From positions 29,454,710 to 29,518,709 of the forward strand of contig JAJLRJ010000009.1 in assembly GCA_024195265.1 (NCBI GenBank): 64,000 nucleotides of DNA, written 5' to 3'. Source of the DNA: Dendrophyllia cribrosa. Taxonomy: Eukaryota; Cnidaria; Anthozoa; Scleractinia; Dendrophylliidae. The notes beneath the pieces were generated by a model. The model ran no database searches. It was not told where the DNA came from and saw only the letters and a program-made list of their open reading frames with translations. Shown here one piece after another: positions 22,764 through 33,317 of the stretch. A program made the translations under genes and the position numbers. Position 1 is the first letter of the stretch; the number at the start of each line of letters is the position of its first letter.

Positions 22764-23741
22764 TCTCTTGTACCTATAGAAGGCTACTCTGGCCAGTTGA
22801 AATTGTAGGAAACAAAATATACGCTGTTTTCAGGTTTGTTTTGCAGATTTTTATATTTCAATTGTCAGCTAATTGACGTTTGGTTTGAGAAAAATTCAAC
22901 ATGTTTAGACCTGGGTCCTTGGAACGCGTTCTAAATTACGTTAAGTTATACTGTTGCCAAGTCCATCGGAGAATCTCTTAATGTAAGACACATCTACTCG
23001 AACTTTAGAGTAAAAAAATTGTTATTCGTCATGCCGAGCTAATAATGTTTGAACTTCCCCTGGATATGTTACAACAACTCGCTAAGAGGCACTAGAGTAC
23101 ACTGCAATAGTCGGAAATTACGTTCTTCTCTCTGGACGTAGGTATCGCGTCTGCTTATTACAATATTACAATTCTTTTATGAAAATATTGGTTAACACTG
23201 GGACAGGTAGCAATAACAAATTACAATAACTTTATCATTATTAAATATTAACATTACATTTACGAACAACAAGACAAAACTAAAAGAAAACGCGAACAAA
23301 AAATGAATCAACGACTGAAATTGGTTGCGTTAGTACGCATTTCAAGATTGTTGCCGTATTCTGCCTTTGAGCTTCGCTCTTTCTTCGAGCACGCTGCGCG
23401 GGGGAGTTGTAAAACTCGATCACCGCGCTCCTACCCTGGGTGCCAGAGGCTATTTCTACGCTTTCATCTCTCTCATTTTACACACCTTTGATGTCTCTCA
23501 TATGTTCGCCGATCATCCCTACTTCGGCCAATCACCGGCCTTCGGCCAGTCCCGACTTCTCACGAAAGTGTGCCGCGAGAGAACCTTTGTTACCAGGCTA
23601 TCTCGCTCCCTGTTTTCTCGTACTTTGCCGGTCAAATAATTTCGTCCTCGTATTTTCTTACGTCTGGCAAATATCTGGTTATGAGGATACAGGCCAAATT
23701 CAATGGTGCCAAAAGACAGCTCAAGTTTACACTACTTCTAA

Positions 23742-23814
23742 CCTCGAACCCAGATCTCACTCGTTCTTGTACTGCACTGATCTGGCTGATCGTGGGAGAT
23801 CTGGGTACGAGATT
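23742..23814. repeat. Hairpin repeat, copy 1
   Basis: CTCGAACCCAGATCTCAC / GTGGGAGATCTGGGTACGAG. The same short hairpin occurs at 26246-26304, inside the exchanger intron. Confidence 0.7.
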
Positions 23815-23825
23815 ACCGTCCTCTC

Positions 23826-26800
23826 TCACGTGACCTTTTTAAAGTGAGTATTCTTGTGATGCCCCAAGCCCTTATTTGGTAGGTGACCAGGGTGATGAGG
23901 GCTTAGCTTGGGCGCATTCCCCCGCGGTAGAGCTTCGAGAATAACAGCAGCTGATAAGAAAAAGAAGTAGATTACTAAAAGAATGCAGCCCGCGCGCTTG
24001 TCTAAATACCAGTGGTTTAGATGTATCACGACCAATGTTACTAAAACCGTTCCAAAAAGACACAACGATGTGTAAACTATATGACCACTGTGAATCAAAA
24101 CCACGCTGCCTGGATGGACAACCGTCGCGGCTAGAAACCAAGGCAATCCCAGACACAGGATGTCAAATATATTACTGCCCACACAGTTCGCGAGCGCCAT
24201 GTCTCCCATTCCATGTTTAGCGACAACCAGACTCGCCATGGCATCCGGGACACTTGATCCCGCGGCCAGAAGCGTCAGTCCCATGATGCACTCGGGGATG
24301 TCGAAAGTTTCTCCTATCACTGACACAGTCCACACGAGCACGTATGATATTATAGCCATCCAAACAATTGACACTACAAATGTTACTGGGTACCAGCTTT
24401 CCCAGCGTTTTTTGCGACAGTCTGGCGTGGTGATGAAAAAGAGTACGTTGATCGGCAGCATGATGACCCAGAAAACAAGTCTAAAAGGGCTTTTGGGAAT
24501 TTCGAACGGCGATTTAGGTGAAAAACCATGCACTTGAGATGGCAGATTATCTGATTCATGTATTTCTTTTGTCTCGCTTTGACCTGTTATATCCTTGTTT
24601 TCTTCAGCGTCTATTTCTTTGTCTCCAGTTCTTTCATCTCCGGATCTTGTCGCTGTGTCTTCACTTGTAGTTTTTTCCTTTGGAGATTCAAGAGGATCGT
24701 CCATTTGAACCGTTTCAAATCCCTTGTGGATTTCGCAATATCTTTGACAGACTTTCTCGAACAAGCGTTCGAGCTTTTGATTATAGCACATAATGATAAT
24801 ATAACCGGTGTATAAGAAGGGGAAAACCACGGCTTCATACCAGTGAACAATGTTATCCTCGATCGCAATCAACAGCGCGATTAAATTAATAGTGTATGCA
24901 AAAGAGTCCCGTAGCAAAGGCCACGTGTGCAGTGCTATGGCCATTCCAGAACACAGACCGCAGATCGCCGATATAAAAAGGATGTTAAACATTGTGGAGC
25001 CAATTATAGTACCAAGGCCTATGTCACCTTCGCCCATGAACACGGACGCGATAGCAATGAACAGAGTGGGCATGGAACTACCAGCAGCCATGAATGTTGC
25101 GCCCGCGACATCTGTTGGGATGCGAAGCCTGGGGAAGACAAAGATGTTTTAACATGAAATAAACCCGTCTTGCTATCAAGTTCAAATTTGAAATTACCCT
25201 TAACAATTACCAGGGGTCAATTTTATAAAACTTTTACAAGTGTAATTTACAAGTGTAGCTATTGTTTTCAAGCTCTGAAACAATGGCTACACTTGTAAAT
25301 TACACTTATAAAAGTTTTATTAAATTGACCCCAGAGCATTCTTTATTAGCCAAACGAAAACACTTGCGCTCACTTTGCAGTAGAAATAATATTTACACAA
25401 AATTGTTTAGGGTTGCTAAAGAATTTATGATAAGCAGAGTAACAATGGTCACGCTTTTTTTGGTATGAATAAAGGGGTTAGATTTTATAGAAATTATGGT
25501 ACTGGGTCGGTAGGGGAGTGAAATACGAAAATTCGGTTTCATAAAATGAGTTGCTAAGGTCAAGTGACCACCGTAAAGAGATTGAAAAGCTGACGTCGTT
25601 TCGAGCGCAGCCCGACGTATGGCCGAGCGCAGCCCGACGTATGGCCGAGCGCTTTAGGCTTCATGTTGCCTCTGTTACGTTTCGGGTTCTGACTCGTCCC
25701 CAATCGTCCCTCTTGGCAAGACGCGGGAGACGCGCGCGGGGGATAAACGCGGAACGAGAGAAAGGGGAGCGCCCATCACCCCTCGCGCTCCCCTCTGCCG
25801 CTTTTATAGGAGACTGAGAGACGACTGGGGATGAGTCAGTTTCAGTCTGTGCGTTGCGCATTTTGACATTTGACAGGGACTGAAACACAATTCTCCTTAC
25901 TGATCCCCATACATTTATCATAATACAAATTGGGAGAAATTGTTAAAGGATCAAGAGAATTCATCTTGGGTGATCATTATCTTAATTCTTATCACCTCAC
26001 TACTTAAAGGGGTTATGTCACCATTTTTGTGTTACTTTAAAAAGCCCAAACGACATTTACATCAGTGGAACCCAAAAATAATGGTCCAGTTTTGTTTTAA
26101 ATTATTTTACTGGTGGTCTATAAGAGTAAAAACAAGTGTCTTGGGCTGCAGATGGTCAGCATGGAAATGTGTTATAACTTAAAAAAGTTCAAGTTCATCG
26201 CCTTGTCTTGGAAAGCTCGCTAAAACTCAGATTATGGTTGATTCTAATCTCGTAACCAGATCTCACTCGTGCTTGTACTGTGTGGGAGATCTGGGTACGA
26301 GATTTGGTTGATTCTCTCTTTGAAAGTTCACTTGATATCTTTCTCTTTGTGTTCTATGAGCATTTAGTGTATGATAAAGGTACTTCGTTTTAATTTTGGG
26401 CAGTTTTAACGCAAAAACGTCAAACTCTCCAGGACCGTCATAGCTCTTGTAATAACGCATTAATACTGCAAGGAGGAATTTCTTACTGATCAGTATTGGA
26501 GCTTACTTGAAGAGTTCAGAACCCCCTGTTACAAGACATTTAACACTCACCTTTTGCAGAGTTTTTCAAGAGATGCACAAAAGTAGTGATCGCACAATAT
26601 CGCCAATGCGCCAAAGCAATACAGGCAAATGAGACTGTGTATTACTATTGCTCCGTCTCGTCTCTGTTGCAGTGAGAAGATTGTCTGGTACTGCAGGACA
26701 TCGATGACGGTATGGCTACTACAGTTGAAGAAATGACGCTTCGTTTTGTGATAAAGCACGCTTATTCGTCTGGGAAACTTTTGGGGCATCTTGGGGTTTT

Positions 26801-26831
26801 TAGATTTTTGTCCAACTGCTTCAAATGATTC
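23826..26831 (-). CDS. NCKX-like (SLC24 family) cation/Ca2+ exchanger, split gene; 5' end unresolved
   Basis: Members of SLC24 move Ca2+ (with K+) against Na+ across the plasma or organelle membrane. Main exon 25128-23826 (stop at 23826-23828) is preceded by 26831-26551; donor GTGAGT at 26550 and acceptor AG at 25129 join LEKLCK-R-LRIPTDVAGATFMAAGSS in frame. About 527 residues are visible: an extracellular NCSS...SLQQRRDGAIVIH segment, a first membrane helix, alpha-1 repeat (DVAGATFMAAGSSMPTLF), several helices, a charged cytosolic loop (KEKTTSEDTATRSGDE...), then alpha-2 (GSSVPDAMASLVVAKHGMGD, GSNIFDI) and C-terminal helices. The alpha-1 residue normally Glu is Thr (25065-25067); the alpha-2 Asp residues are kept. 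The 5' edge at 26831 rests on a good acceptor (TTCTTCACGATACAG); a signal-peptide exon may lie further upstream, or translation may begin at ATG 26888. Tandem paralogue of the gene at 27614. Confidence 0.85.
25213..25332. mobile_element. 120-bp hairpin MITE in exchanger intron
   Basis: Arms GGGTCAATTTTATAAAACTT ... ACACTTGTAAATTACACTTA ... AATTGACCCC are almost perfect inverted copies with a loop of about 10 bases (AAGCTCTGAA). Confidence 0.9.
25690..25836. mobile_element. GC-rich MITE
   Basis: GACTCGTCCCCAATCGTC and GACGACTGGGGATGAGTC are inverted ends. The interior GAGAAAGGGGAGCGCC / GCGCTCCCCTCTG is also self-complementary. Just before it, AGCGCAGCCCGACGTATGGC is repeated twice in tandem (25605-25650). 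Confidence 0.7.
26246..26304. repeat. Hairpin repeat, copy 2
   Basis: AATCTCGTAACCAGATCTCAC / GTGGGAGATCTGGGTACGAGATT around a 14-base loop. Confidence 0.7.
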
Positions 26832-27003
26832 CTGTATCGTGAAGAAATTCAAATAAAAAAACATACCGTTAAGATCGAATCCGACCAAGAATCAACGATA
26901 ATTACGGAGTCCAATAACTCTTTTTACCGATATGGCAACCATGTTGATTTTGCCCCTGAGCATCCCATAATGACCATTATGGGATGTCCAGGACGCGAAA
27001 CCA

Positions 27004-27278
27004 AAGAAGTGTCGTAAAACCATAACCGTAGCAATTACTCCGGCCAATCACAACACTGGGACGCAGACAAACCAATGAACCAATCAGAACTCGACGCAAA
27101 TACATGAGCCGGCGCCAAGCGCGGGAAAACGCGTGCGAGTAAGTCACGATCGGTTTTCGTTATACTTCTGATTGGTTGATAAAGTGGCGCGAGAATTTTT
27201 AGCCAATCACAAAGCGTAGCAATGTAAAACCAAAGCAATCACAAAATTACTTTCGACACCCAGTTGAAAAGCGCTCTA
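27004..27278 (-). mobile_element. MITE family A copy 4
   Basis: Reads AGAGCGCTTTTCAACTGGGT on the - strand with the family interior (GAGCCGGCGCCAAGCGCGGG on +). Confidence 0.85.
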
Positions 27279-27435
27279 GTAAGAGAACAGAGGTTTATGC
27301 TACCCACTATATTGCAAACTCTTGTACATTCAATGAAGCTCTGAGCCCAACTTTAAATATAAAATTCCCTCAATGTTTTTGATAAAAAATATTGATAAAT
27401 AGATCTGCACCACAGAAAGGTGCTGCTCAACAGCT

Positions 27436-27441
27436 TTTATT
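27436..27441 (-). other. Candidate polyadenylation signal of the single-exon exchanger
   Basis: AATAAA on the - strand about 175 bp after the stop codon of the 27614-28954 gene. Confidence 0.45.
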
Positions 27442-27613
27442 TCAATGGTCAGCACACTTTAGGATTTAAACCATAGTCAGTCTCAGTTTAAAGTCAGGAA
27501 CATGCGATCACCTACAAGTAACGTTTTTTTAAGAGACAGGCTAGCTAGCCATTAGCTCGTCGCGCCTCTGCTTTACAGGTTTGAAAGTAATAAGTTAAAA
27601 ATGATTTTTTTTT

Positions 27614-28954
27614 TCAACAACATGGCAAAACTTCTATAAAAGTTGCGATACCAAGGAAAAGCAAGTACATTACAAGAAAAATAACTCCTAGTTTCTCGTC
27701 TAATCGCCACTTATTAAGGGCTATTAACAAAACTGTACATAAAATACTCGCTATTAAAATCCCTGATGTGAAAAATATGTTCTCGCTTTGAATTTTAACA
27801 GCACTATTTGGAGAAATCATAGTAGTTTTTATCAACCAAGGAATTCCAAGGCATAACATATCGAACACGTTACTTCCAATACAGTTCGACACGGCCATGT
27901 CGCCACTTCCTTGTTTGGCAACGACCAAGCTCGCAATGGCGTCTGGGAGACTGCTGCCTGCAGCAAGAAATGTCATGCCCATGACGCATTCCGGGATGTT
28001 GTAAGTGTACCCGACCAAAGACACCATCCAAACAAGGATATACGACAGCGCGCCCATCCATATTGCTGACACGGTAAATGTCACTAAATAGAACTTTCGC
28101 CATTTCTTCTCTCGGCAGTCTGGGATCGTGAAAAAGAACAAAAGTATGGAGGGAAGAGTGAAAATCCAAAGTAGTTTCGAGAAGAAGCCTTTCGGTGGTT
28201 TGAAACGATCTCCTGACTCTTCAGAATGATGTGGATTTTCTGAGATTTCCTCTTCTTCTTGAATTTGTTCCGTGTCTTCGAATTCTATTTCTACTCTGTT
28301 ACTTTTTTTCTCTTCCTTTTCCTTCATTATTTTCCCTTTCATTTTTTGTGCCCATTCCTCCAGCGAAGCGTTGAAGTACATCACAATAATGTAACACGCA
28401 TAAACAACGAAAAACGCCACGCTTTCGTACCAGTGAATTTTACGATCGTACAGCGCGACCATCAGAACCAACACGCTAAGAATGTACATGGTAGAATCCC
28501 TAAAGAGGGGATACCAGTTAAGATGCATCGTTAAACCAGCGCCGATACCGCACAACGCGATAATGAACAGCGTGTTGAAGATAGTTGAACCGACTATTGT
28601 CCCCAAACCGATATCTCCTTCCGTGAAAAACGTTGATATTATGGAGATAAATAGCGTTGGAGCTGAACTTCCAACAGCCATGAAGGTCGCGCCAGCCACA
28701 TCTGGCTTCAGCTTTAGGCATTTTGTGATGCGATTGAGGGATGCAACGAAATAATCATCACAGACTACAGTGAGAGCGCAGAAGATGTAAAGGCAGATTA
28801 CGATGTGAAATGCTACTCCTCCGTAAAATCTCTGCTCCTGGCTGAAAAGATCAGGCGGGAATTCTTCGATTCGCGGCGGTCTGCAGGCTCGAATTTCACA
28901 GTTTTCGTTGGCTATGAGCGAGAGTTGGCTATCATAGAAGTACTCTGGATCCAT
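27614..28954 (-). CDS. NCKX-like (SLC24 family) cation/Ca2+ exchanger, single-exon paralogue
   Basis: An uninterrupted 446-codon frame covers the conserved part of an SLC24 exchanger. Approximate residues: ENCEIRACRPPRIEEFPPDLF (18-37, the usual extracellular lead-in), helix 48-66, alpha-1 repeat DVAGATFMAVGSSAPTLF (85-102), GDIGLGTIVGSTIFN, further helices, an acidic/basic cytosolic loop (KMKGKIMKEKEEKKS... then E-rich), PDCREKKWRKFY, alpha-2 repeat GSSLPDAIASLVVAKQGSGD with GSNVFDM, and C-terminal helices ending FIEVLPCC. Thr100 replaces the expected alpha-1 Glu, as in the neighbour. No signal peptide is seen after Met1, so the true start could be in an upstream exon (an AG lies inside the ATGGATCCAG start region). 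The intron found in the neighbour after LCK is absent here. Confidence 0.88.
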   Translation of the reverse strand: MDPEYFYDSQLSLIANENCEIRACRPPRIEEFPPDLFSQEQRFYGGVAFHIVICLYIFCALTVVCDDYFVASLNRITKCLKLKPDVAGATFMAVGSSAPTLFISIISTFFTEGDIGLGTIVGSTIFNTLFIIALCGIGAGLTMHLNWYPLFRDSTMYILSVLVLMVALYDRKIHWYESVAFFVVYACYIIVMYFNASLEEWAQKMKGKIMKEKEEKKSNRVEIEFEDTEQIQEEEEISENPHHSEESGDRFKPPKGFFSKLLWIFTLPSILLFFFTIPDCREKKWRKFYLVTFTVSAIWMGALSYILVWMVSLVGYTYNIPECVMGMTFLAAGSSLPDAIASLVVAKQGSGDMAVSNCIGSNVFDMLCLGIPWLIKTTMISPNSAVKIQSENIFFTSGILIASILCTVLLIALNKWRLDEKLGVIFLVMYLLFLGIATFIEVLPCC

Positions 28955-29979
28955 GTTTAAATAAACACCAACATGTTATATGTTCAATCGAGCAACTATC
29001 CGATGTAGACTGGGATCTCTTCCGCTACCTCTCGTAATTCTTGAAACTTTCGGCTTGGGTACATCCACTTTAACCTGTCGTTCTTCCTTCGTTTATAAAA
29101 CTACACCTCACTTCCACTGTCCCCGTGACATTACAGATAAATGTAGGTCAAATTATGAACCAGGTCAACTATGCAACCTTCTTTCACTTAAAATACAAGA
29201 AAATTGTTTCAGACGGAATCCAAATCTAATTTCTGTGGCTTGATTATAACGCCTGACTTAAGGATAATATTTCATTAACGGATAGAAGTCCGTCCTTAAT
29301 CAGTTTCACACTTCACGGTGAATTCTCCAAAGATGACCAATTGACCAATACAACAGGTGGCAGTGCTGGTGTGTTGACCGATAATTGGTTGTTCTCCGCT
29401 TGTTGTCTCTTACAATTTAATGCTTGTACTTTTGCATCAAAACAGAAAATATCAGTAACATAATCCTGCCAGATTTCTATTGAATTCATTTGAATTCGTA
29501 GATATTAGCGCAGATTATTTCTATTGAATCTATTCCGCGCTGGAAATCATTTTTCCGAAATAAAAATAGAAATATATTTCAATTTTTGTCTTGTTCGTTG
29601 TTCTTGGCAGCATCAACTTTCGTCCTTTTGACAGCTTTCTTAAAATTGAATTCGGAAAAAAGTCAGGGATTGAACAAGCCACAGGAATTTAAGTAGTGCT
29701 TAGAGACTTGTAGAATATTCAAATTTAGGATTTTATCCACTGGCTCAAAAGTTAGAACCTAAGAATTGCGATGCTAAATTGACATTCAAGACGGTAATTG
29801 TTTAATTGCCGATGAATAAGAGCCATCCTGTGAAATGCTAGTGTATATTAATTCTGGTGTTGTTAGTTAAAGTACCAGCTCAAGTATATGCCAAGTAGGG
29901 TGGACTGCTCTTATGTCAATGCAACCTCGTCCCTCCCTCCCTCAGTAGAGTCTTGGATAAAAACAAAATGTCGAAATGA

Positions 29980-30168
29980 CCCTTATCGTAGATGAGTACG
30001 CCACGCCAACATATCAGCGGTTTCTCGCTTTCTTGACCCTATAGTCTCGTTTTGAAGGTTGCGAGAACCTCTGACGACGATGAGCGTTAACATCAAAACG
30101 AGACTATAGGGTCAAGAAAGCGAGAAACCGCTGATATGTTGGCGTGGCGTACTCATCTACGATAAGGG
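29980..30168. repeat. Perfect 76-bp inverted repeat with 37-bp spacer
   Basis: Arms 29980-30055 (CCCTTATCGTAGATGAGTAC ... ACTATAGG on the complement) and 30093-30168 (TCAAAACGAGACTATAGGGT ... CGATAAGGG) are identical in opposite orientation, with no mismatch found by eye. The spacer is 30056-30092. Confidence 0.95.
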
Positions 30169-30876
30169 CTATTCAAATAGTTTTCTTATTATTACACAGA
30201 CAGCCCTAGGGTATGATAAATCGCGCTCAGTCTGATTGGTTTATGTTTTTTAAGGCTATTTTAGTGGACAAAACCCTTCAGGCGGCGGCTGGTCTATCGC
30301 AATCTACGAGCAGGTGTGCGTTTCTCGAAAGTCCCGCAAACTTTTCGGGACCGAAAGGCTACCTTATGTGCAAAATGTTAACCAAGAAAGATTCGGTTTT
30401 TGTTGATTTTGAAAGCTAGGCATTACAATATTACGTTTAATATTACATGTACACGAGCTGGGCTGGGTTGCAGGCTAAAATCTTCAACATCATTCGTTAG
30501 AAACTGAATTTAAAAAATAGCTTTCGGGTCCGAAAAGACTTCGGGACTTTTATTTGGGTGTCACGCTGGTATAAAAATTCCACCCCATTTCGACTTTTAC
30601 CGATGAAAACAAAATTTCTTCCAACTGAAATTAGATACAATATTGTAGTAGCTGTCCATAAACACACAGACTTTCCTTAACCACGTAACACGGTGCGTAA
30701 CCAACGGGTTTGTTTATGATACGGGAAAACCCCATCAATGCCAGTCATTTTAACCCGCCATAGTTGGCGCGGGTTCCCGTGCGGTCGCCCGCGTTTCGCA
30801 CCGCTGACTTTCTTTCAACTCGCGCGCTTTCGGATCTGAGGAAAAAAAGAGCGACTGCTCCCATGCCTAAGGGGTG

Positions 30877-30904
30877 AGGGGGGGGGGGGGGGGGGGGGGG
30901 GGGG
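30877..30904. repeat. Poly-G tract
   Basis: Nearly uninterrupted run of about 27 G. Comparable C or G runs are at 4351, 17391, 40840, 42246, 44884 and 56223. Confidence 0.9.
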
Positions 30905-32674
30905 TAATTTCGTCAATTTAGGATAGGTGTGTGCCGCGAAGGTTCTTAAACCCTGACCCTGTTTAAGGGTAGAAATCGAAAATTAATACCCTTTTTAAAT
31001 CCCAAAACGTCGTTTTATTTATTTTCTGTACATGGAAAGTTTAGCATCAGGCATAGAATACTAGAGTCAGCCTATTTTCATTAATACGCCATCATAACCA
31101 CATCTTTTTAATTAAGCTGGGTGTTAAGGTTCTGTAATTTAGCTAATACAATTTTTAAAAGGAACCCTCACTATAGCTCACAATACCAAAAGGATACCCT
31201 ATTTCAGGGCTAAGCACCTCAGAAACCACACCCTATCCTGCGGCACATGCCTAAATAGCTTACATATGGGAGTGCTTCTGCTTTTGTTTTTCTGCCGCAA
31301 GGATCAGTTTGCCGTTTCTTTTGTTTAGAATAGTGCAGTCACGGCTAGACACCGTATTGTTTCACTGTAAAGTAATATGTTGTCAGTACAATAAAAGAAA
31401 GAAAGCTTGTTGGATATTTGTTTTATATACACGCCCCACAAGCTTCTTGCTTCAAAACAACCCAAGTGTGAATTTAGTTATTTACCCCAGATTTACCGTT
31501 GCCGTTTTATCATACGAGCAAAAAATTGTTCACCCGCCTGCTATCTAGTTTGAATATAAAAGGACTTTGGATGAAAGGAGACAGTGTGACCATTAAATTT
31601 ATGAAAGCTATTTAGCAGTACTTTGTAATCGCGCTGTTTGTTTTTAATTTTTTTTTACAAAACCAGAATTTGGATTTTTCTTGCATTGTGTATTAGTCGT
31701 TCTTGTGAGTAAAAGGATAAAGGTTTTAACTAAAATTTCTTCCTCAGGCTTTAACCTGACGTGGTCTTTTTAAGGTTTGGTTTTGACAGGCGATTGTTCG
31801 CAAATTCTGATGCGATTTGAGCCGTGATCAGTTTACGCGGGTTCTCAGGTGATCTCAATTCGTCCGTATAAACTACCCGTGATTTTCTGCCACATACGAT
31901 TTCAAATCGTCGCGCGTGAAATCGACCCCGAAAATCTACACTCAGATCGCATTAAAGCTCGTGTTTGTAAACTCACGGAACTTAACCAGGCATAGTTAAC
32001 GTAAACGCAATAGAAGATCAGAGATTACGGCGCTATATTTCCCCGCTTAGTTAAAGCAAAACGCTAACAAGTAATAAGTCCCCGTGACCATTTGAAAGAT
32101 TCTTACCTGGAGAAACGAGAATTCTTTCCGTTTATCAGTCCTTATTTGATTCTATTCGGGATTTCATTCTACGTCAGTGATTCGCCCCAAATCATTCTAC
32201 TCGTCGATTTCATTGCAGAGATCGTCACAAATGGGGCTAAAGAATTATCCTCGGGGTAATTTCAGTTTGTTATAGTATTATTGTGTTAAAATCTTGTGAT
32301 CCACCTGCGACTTGCAGGTGACTGTGTGACTAGAATGAAAACAAAAAAACGTTACTAGTCACCATGCCTCTAGGCGCGCGGGCAAATGCAAAGACTTGAA
32401 TTTGAACTAAAATTTTCCTGCTTATAAAATTCTGGCGTAACTTTTGGGCGAAATATAGATCTTGTTGCGATGTTGTTCGGTAGGGAAACATCACAATTTT
32501 TCTGTGGTCAAATAATTCCAGTAAGATGTAACGGAATTCCAAAACAATTGTGAATAAAAGAAAACTGAAAATACTTGGAAAAAGATGTCACTCATTGTGA
32601 AGTTGTTTGAGGGACGCGGTCATGCCAGAAAGCGTTCATCTGCGTTTTTACTTAGCGGAACTTAGCCTTTATAC

Positions 32675-32768
32675 CTCGCGCGTTCGCGTTTAAAAAATAA
32701 CCAGTGTCTCGCGCGACTATCGTGCAATGCGCAGAACGTATGCGCAATATCAATAGGAGGCACCGTCC
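32675..32768 (-). mobile_element. Fragment of the GGACGGTGCC TTAA-element
   Basis: On the - strand it starts GGACGGTGCCTCCTATTG and continues with GACACTGGTTATTTTTTAAACGC (split across the copy), as in the left end of 9113-11289. It abuts TTAA at 32769-32772. The other end was not found. Confidence 0.7.
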
Positions 32769-32770
32769 TT

Positions 32771-33170
32771 AAATGTCTTCGTTTCGTTTGAACATCGGTT
32801 TCATATTGCCAGAAACAAACACGCTGTCAATAAGCCCTGAAAGCGCCATTTGCGTTTTTATTTAGCCCCCCCGTCATTTCCGATAATCTTTTCCCTCGGA
32901 CTCGGACAAAGTGGTCAGCCCGCGAGAAACATTTATAACAAATGTATTATACCCACAAAAGTCGTAAAATGCCCTAACCTCGTTCCAGTGCCTTCTCCGG
33001 TTTAAAAATGGCGGGCGAGCGTAGAAACCAAAATGGTTAAAAAATCCCGGGGTCTTTTGTCACGTCAAACTTGATTAAATGTCTTCGCTTCGTTTGAACA
33101 TCGGTTTCATATTCCCAGAAACAAACACGCCGTCAATACCAAGCCCTGAAAGCGCCATTTCATCGTTAGT
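32771..33170. repeat. 90-bp direct duplication, two copies
   Basis: AAATGTCTTCGTTTCGTTTG at 32771 and AAATGTCTTCGCTTCGTTTG at 33077, each followed by AACATCGGTTTCATATT and AGCCCTGAAAGCGCCATTT. Confidence 0.85.
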
Positions 33171-33225
33171 CGCTTGACTAAATACTCCACTAAGCAAATA
33201 TTTTTAATGTGAGACAAAGTCAAGT

Positions 33226-33231
33226 TTTATT
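33226..33231 (-). other. Candidate polyadenylation signal of the 33318-39189 gene
   Basis: AATAAA on the - strand about 90 bp beyond the stop codon of the unknown gene. Confidence 0.5.
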
Positions 33232-33317
33232 TTTGAAGTTTAAGGAAATGAATTACAAACAGAATAACTCAAAATCTTTATAGCTTTTCAGTCTACCTTT
33301 TCAGTTCTCTTACTACA

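Larger units (their letters stand above)
21364..23825. other. Convergent 3' gap between AP5Z1 and the exchanger gene
   Basis: Holds the AP5Z1 3' UTR, in which a block (AAAGGCAAACACAGAGC at 21392 and AAAGGCTAACATAGAGC at 21579, each followed by a CATCTACCT) is duplicated. It also holds a MITE at 22549-22763 and a short hairpin repeat at 23742-23814. No convincing gene was found in 22770-23740. Confidence 0.6.
26832..27613. other. Gap between the two exchanger genes
   Basis: Holds the possible 5' end of the downstream exchanger, MITE family A copy 4 (27004-27278) and the 3' flank of the upstream exchanger. Nothing else recognised. Confidence 0.5.
28955..33317. other. Intergenic, repeat-derived DNA
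   Basis: No gene supported. It contains a perfect long inverted repeat (29980-30168), a repeat with TTTCTCGAAAGTCCCG and TTCGGGTCCGAAAAG (30320-30560), a G-run (30877-30904), a TTAA-element end (32675-32768) and a 90-bp direct duplication (32771-32860 and 33079-33170). Confidence 0.5.

Noticed and set aside
23440..23847. 135-codon + frame next to the exchanger stop
   Set aside because: It runs through a dispersed repeat and the 23742-23814 hairpin, and shows no protein-like features.
26832..26867. A 35-nt intron between GTATGT (26867) and CACGATACAG (26833)
   Set aside because: Shorter than any usual animal intron; the acceptor was instead taken as the 5' edge of an exon whose donor lies further upstream.
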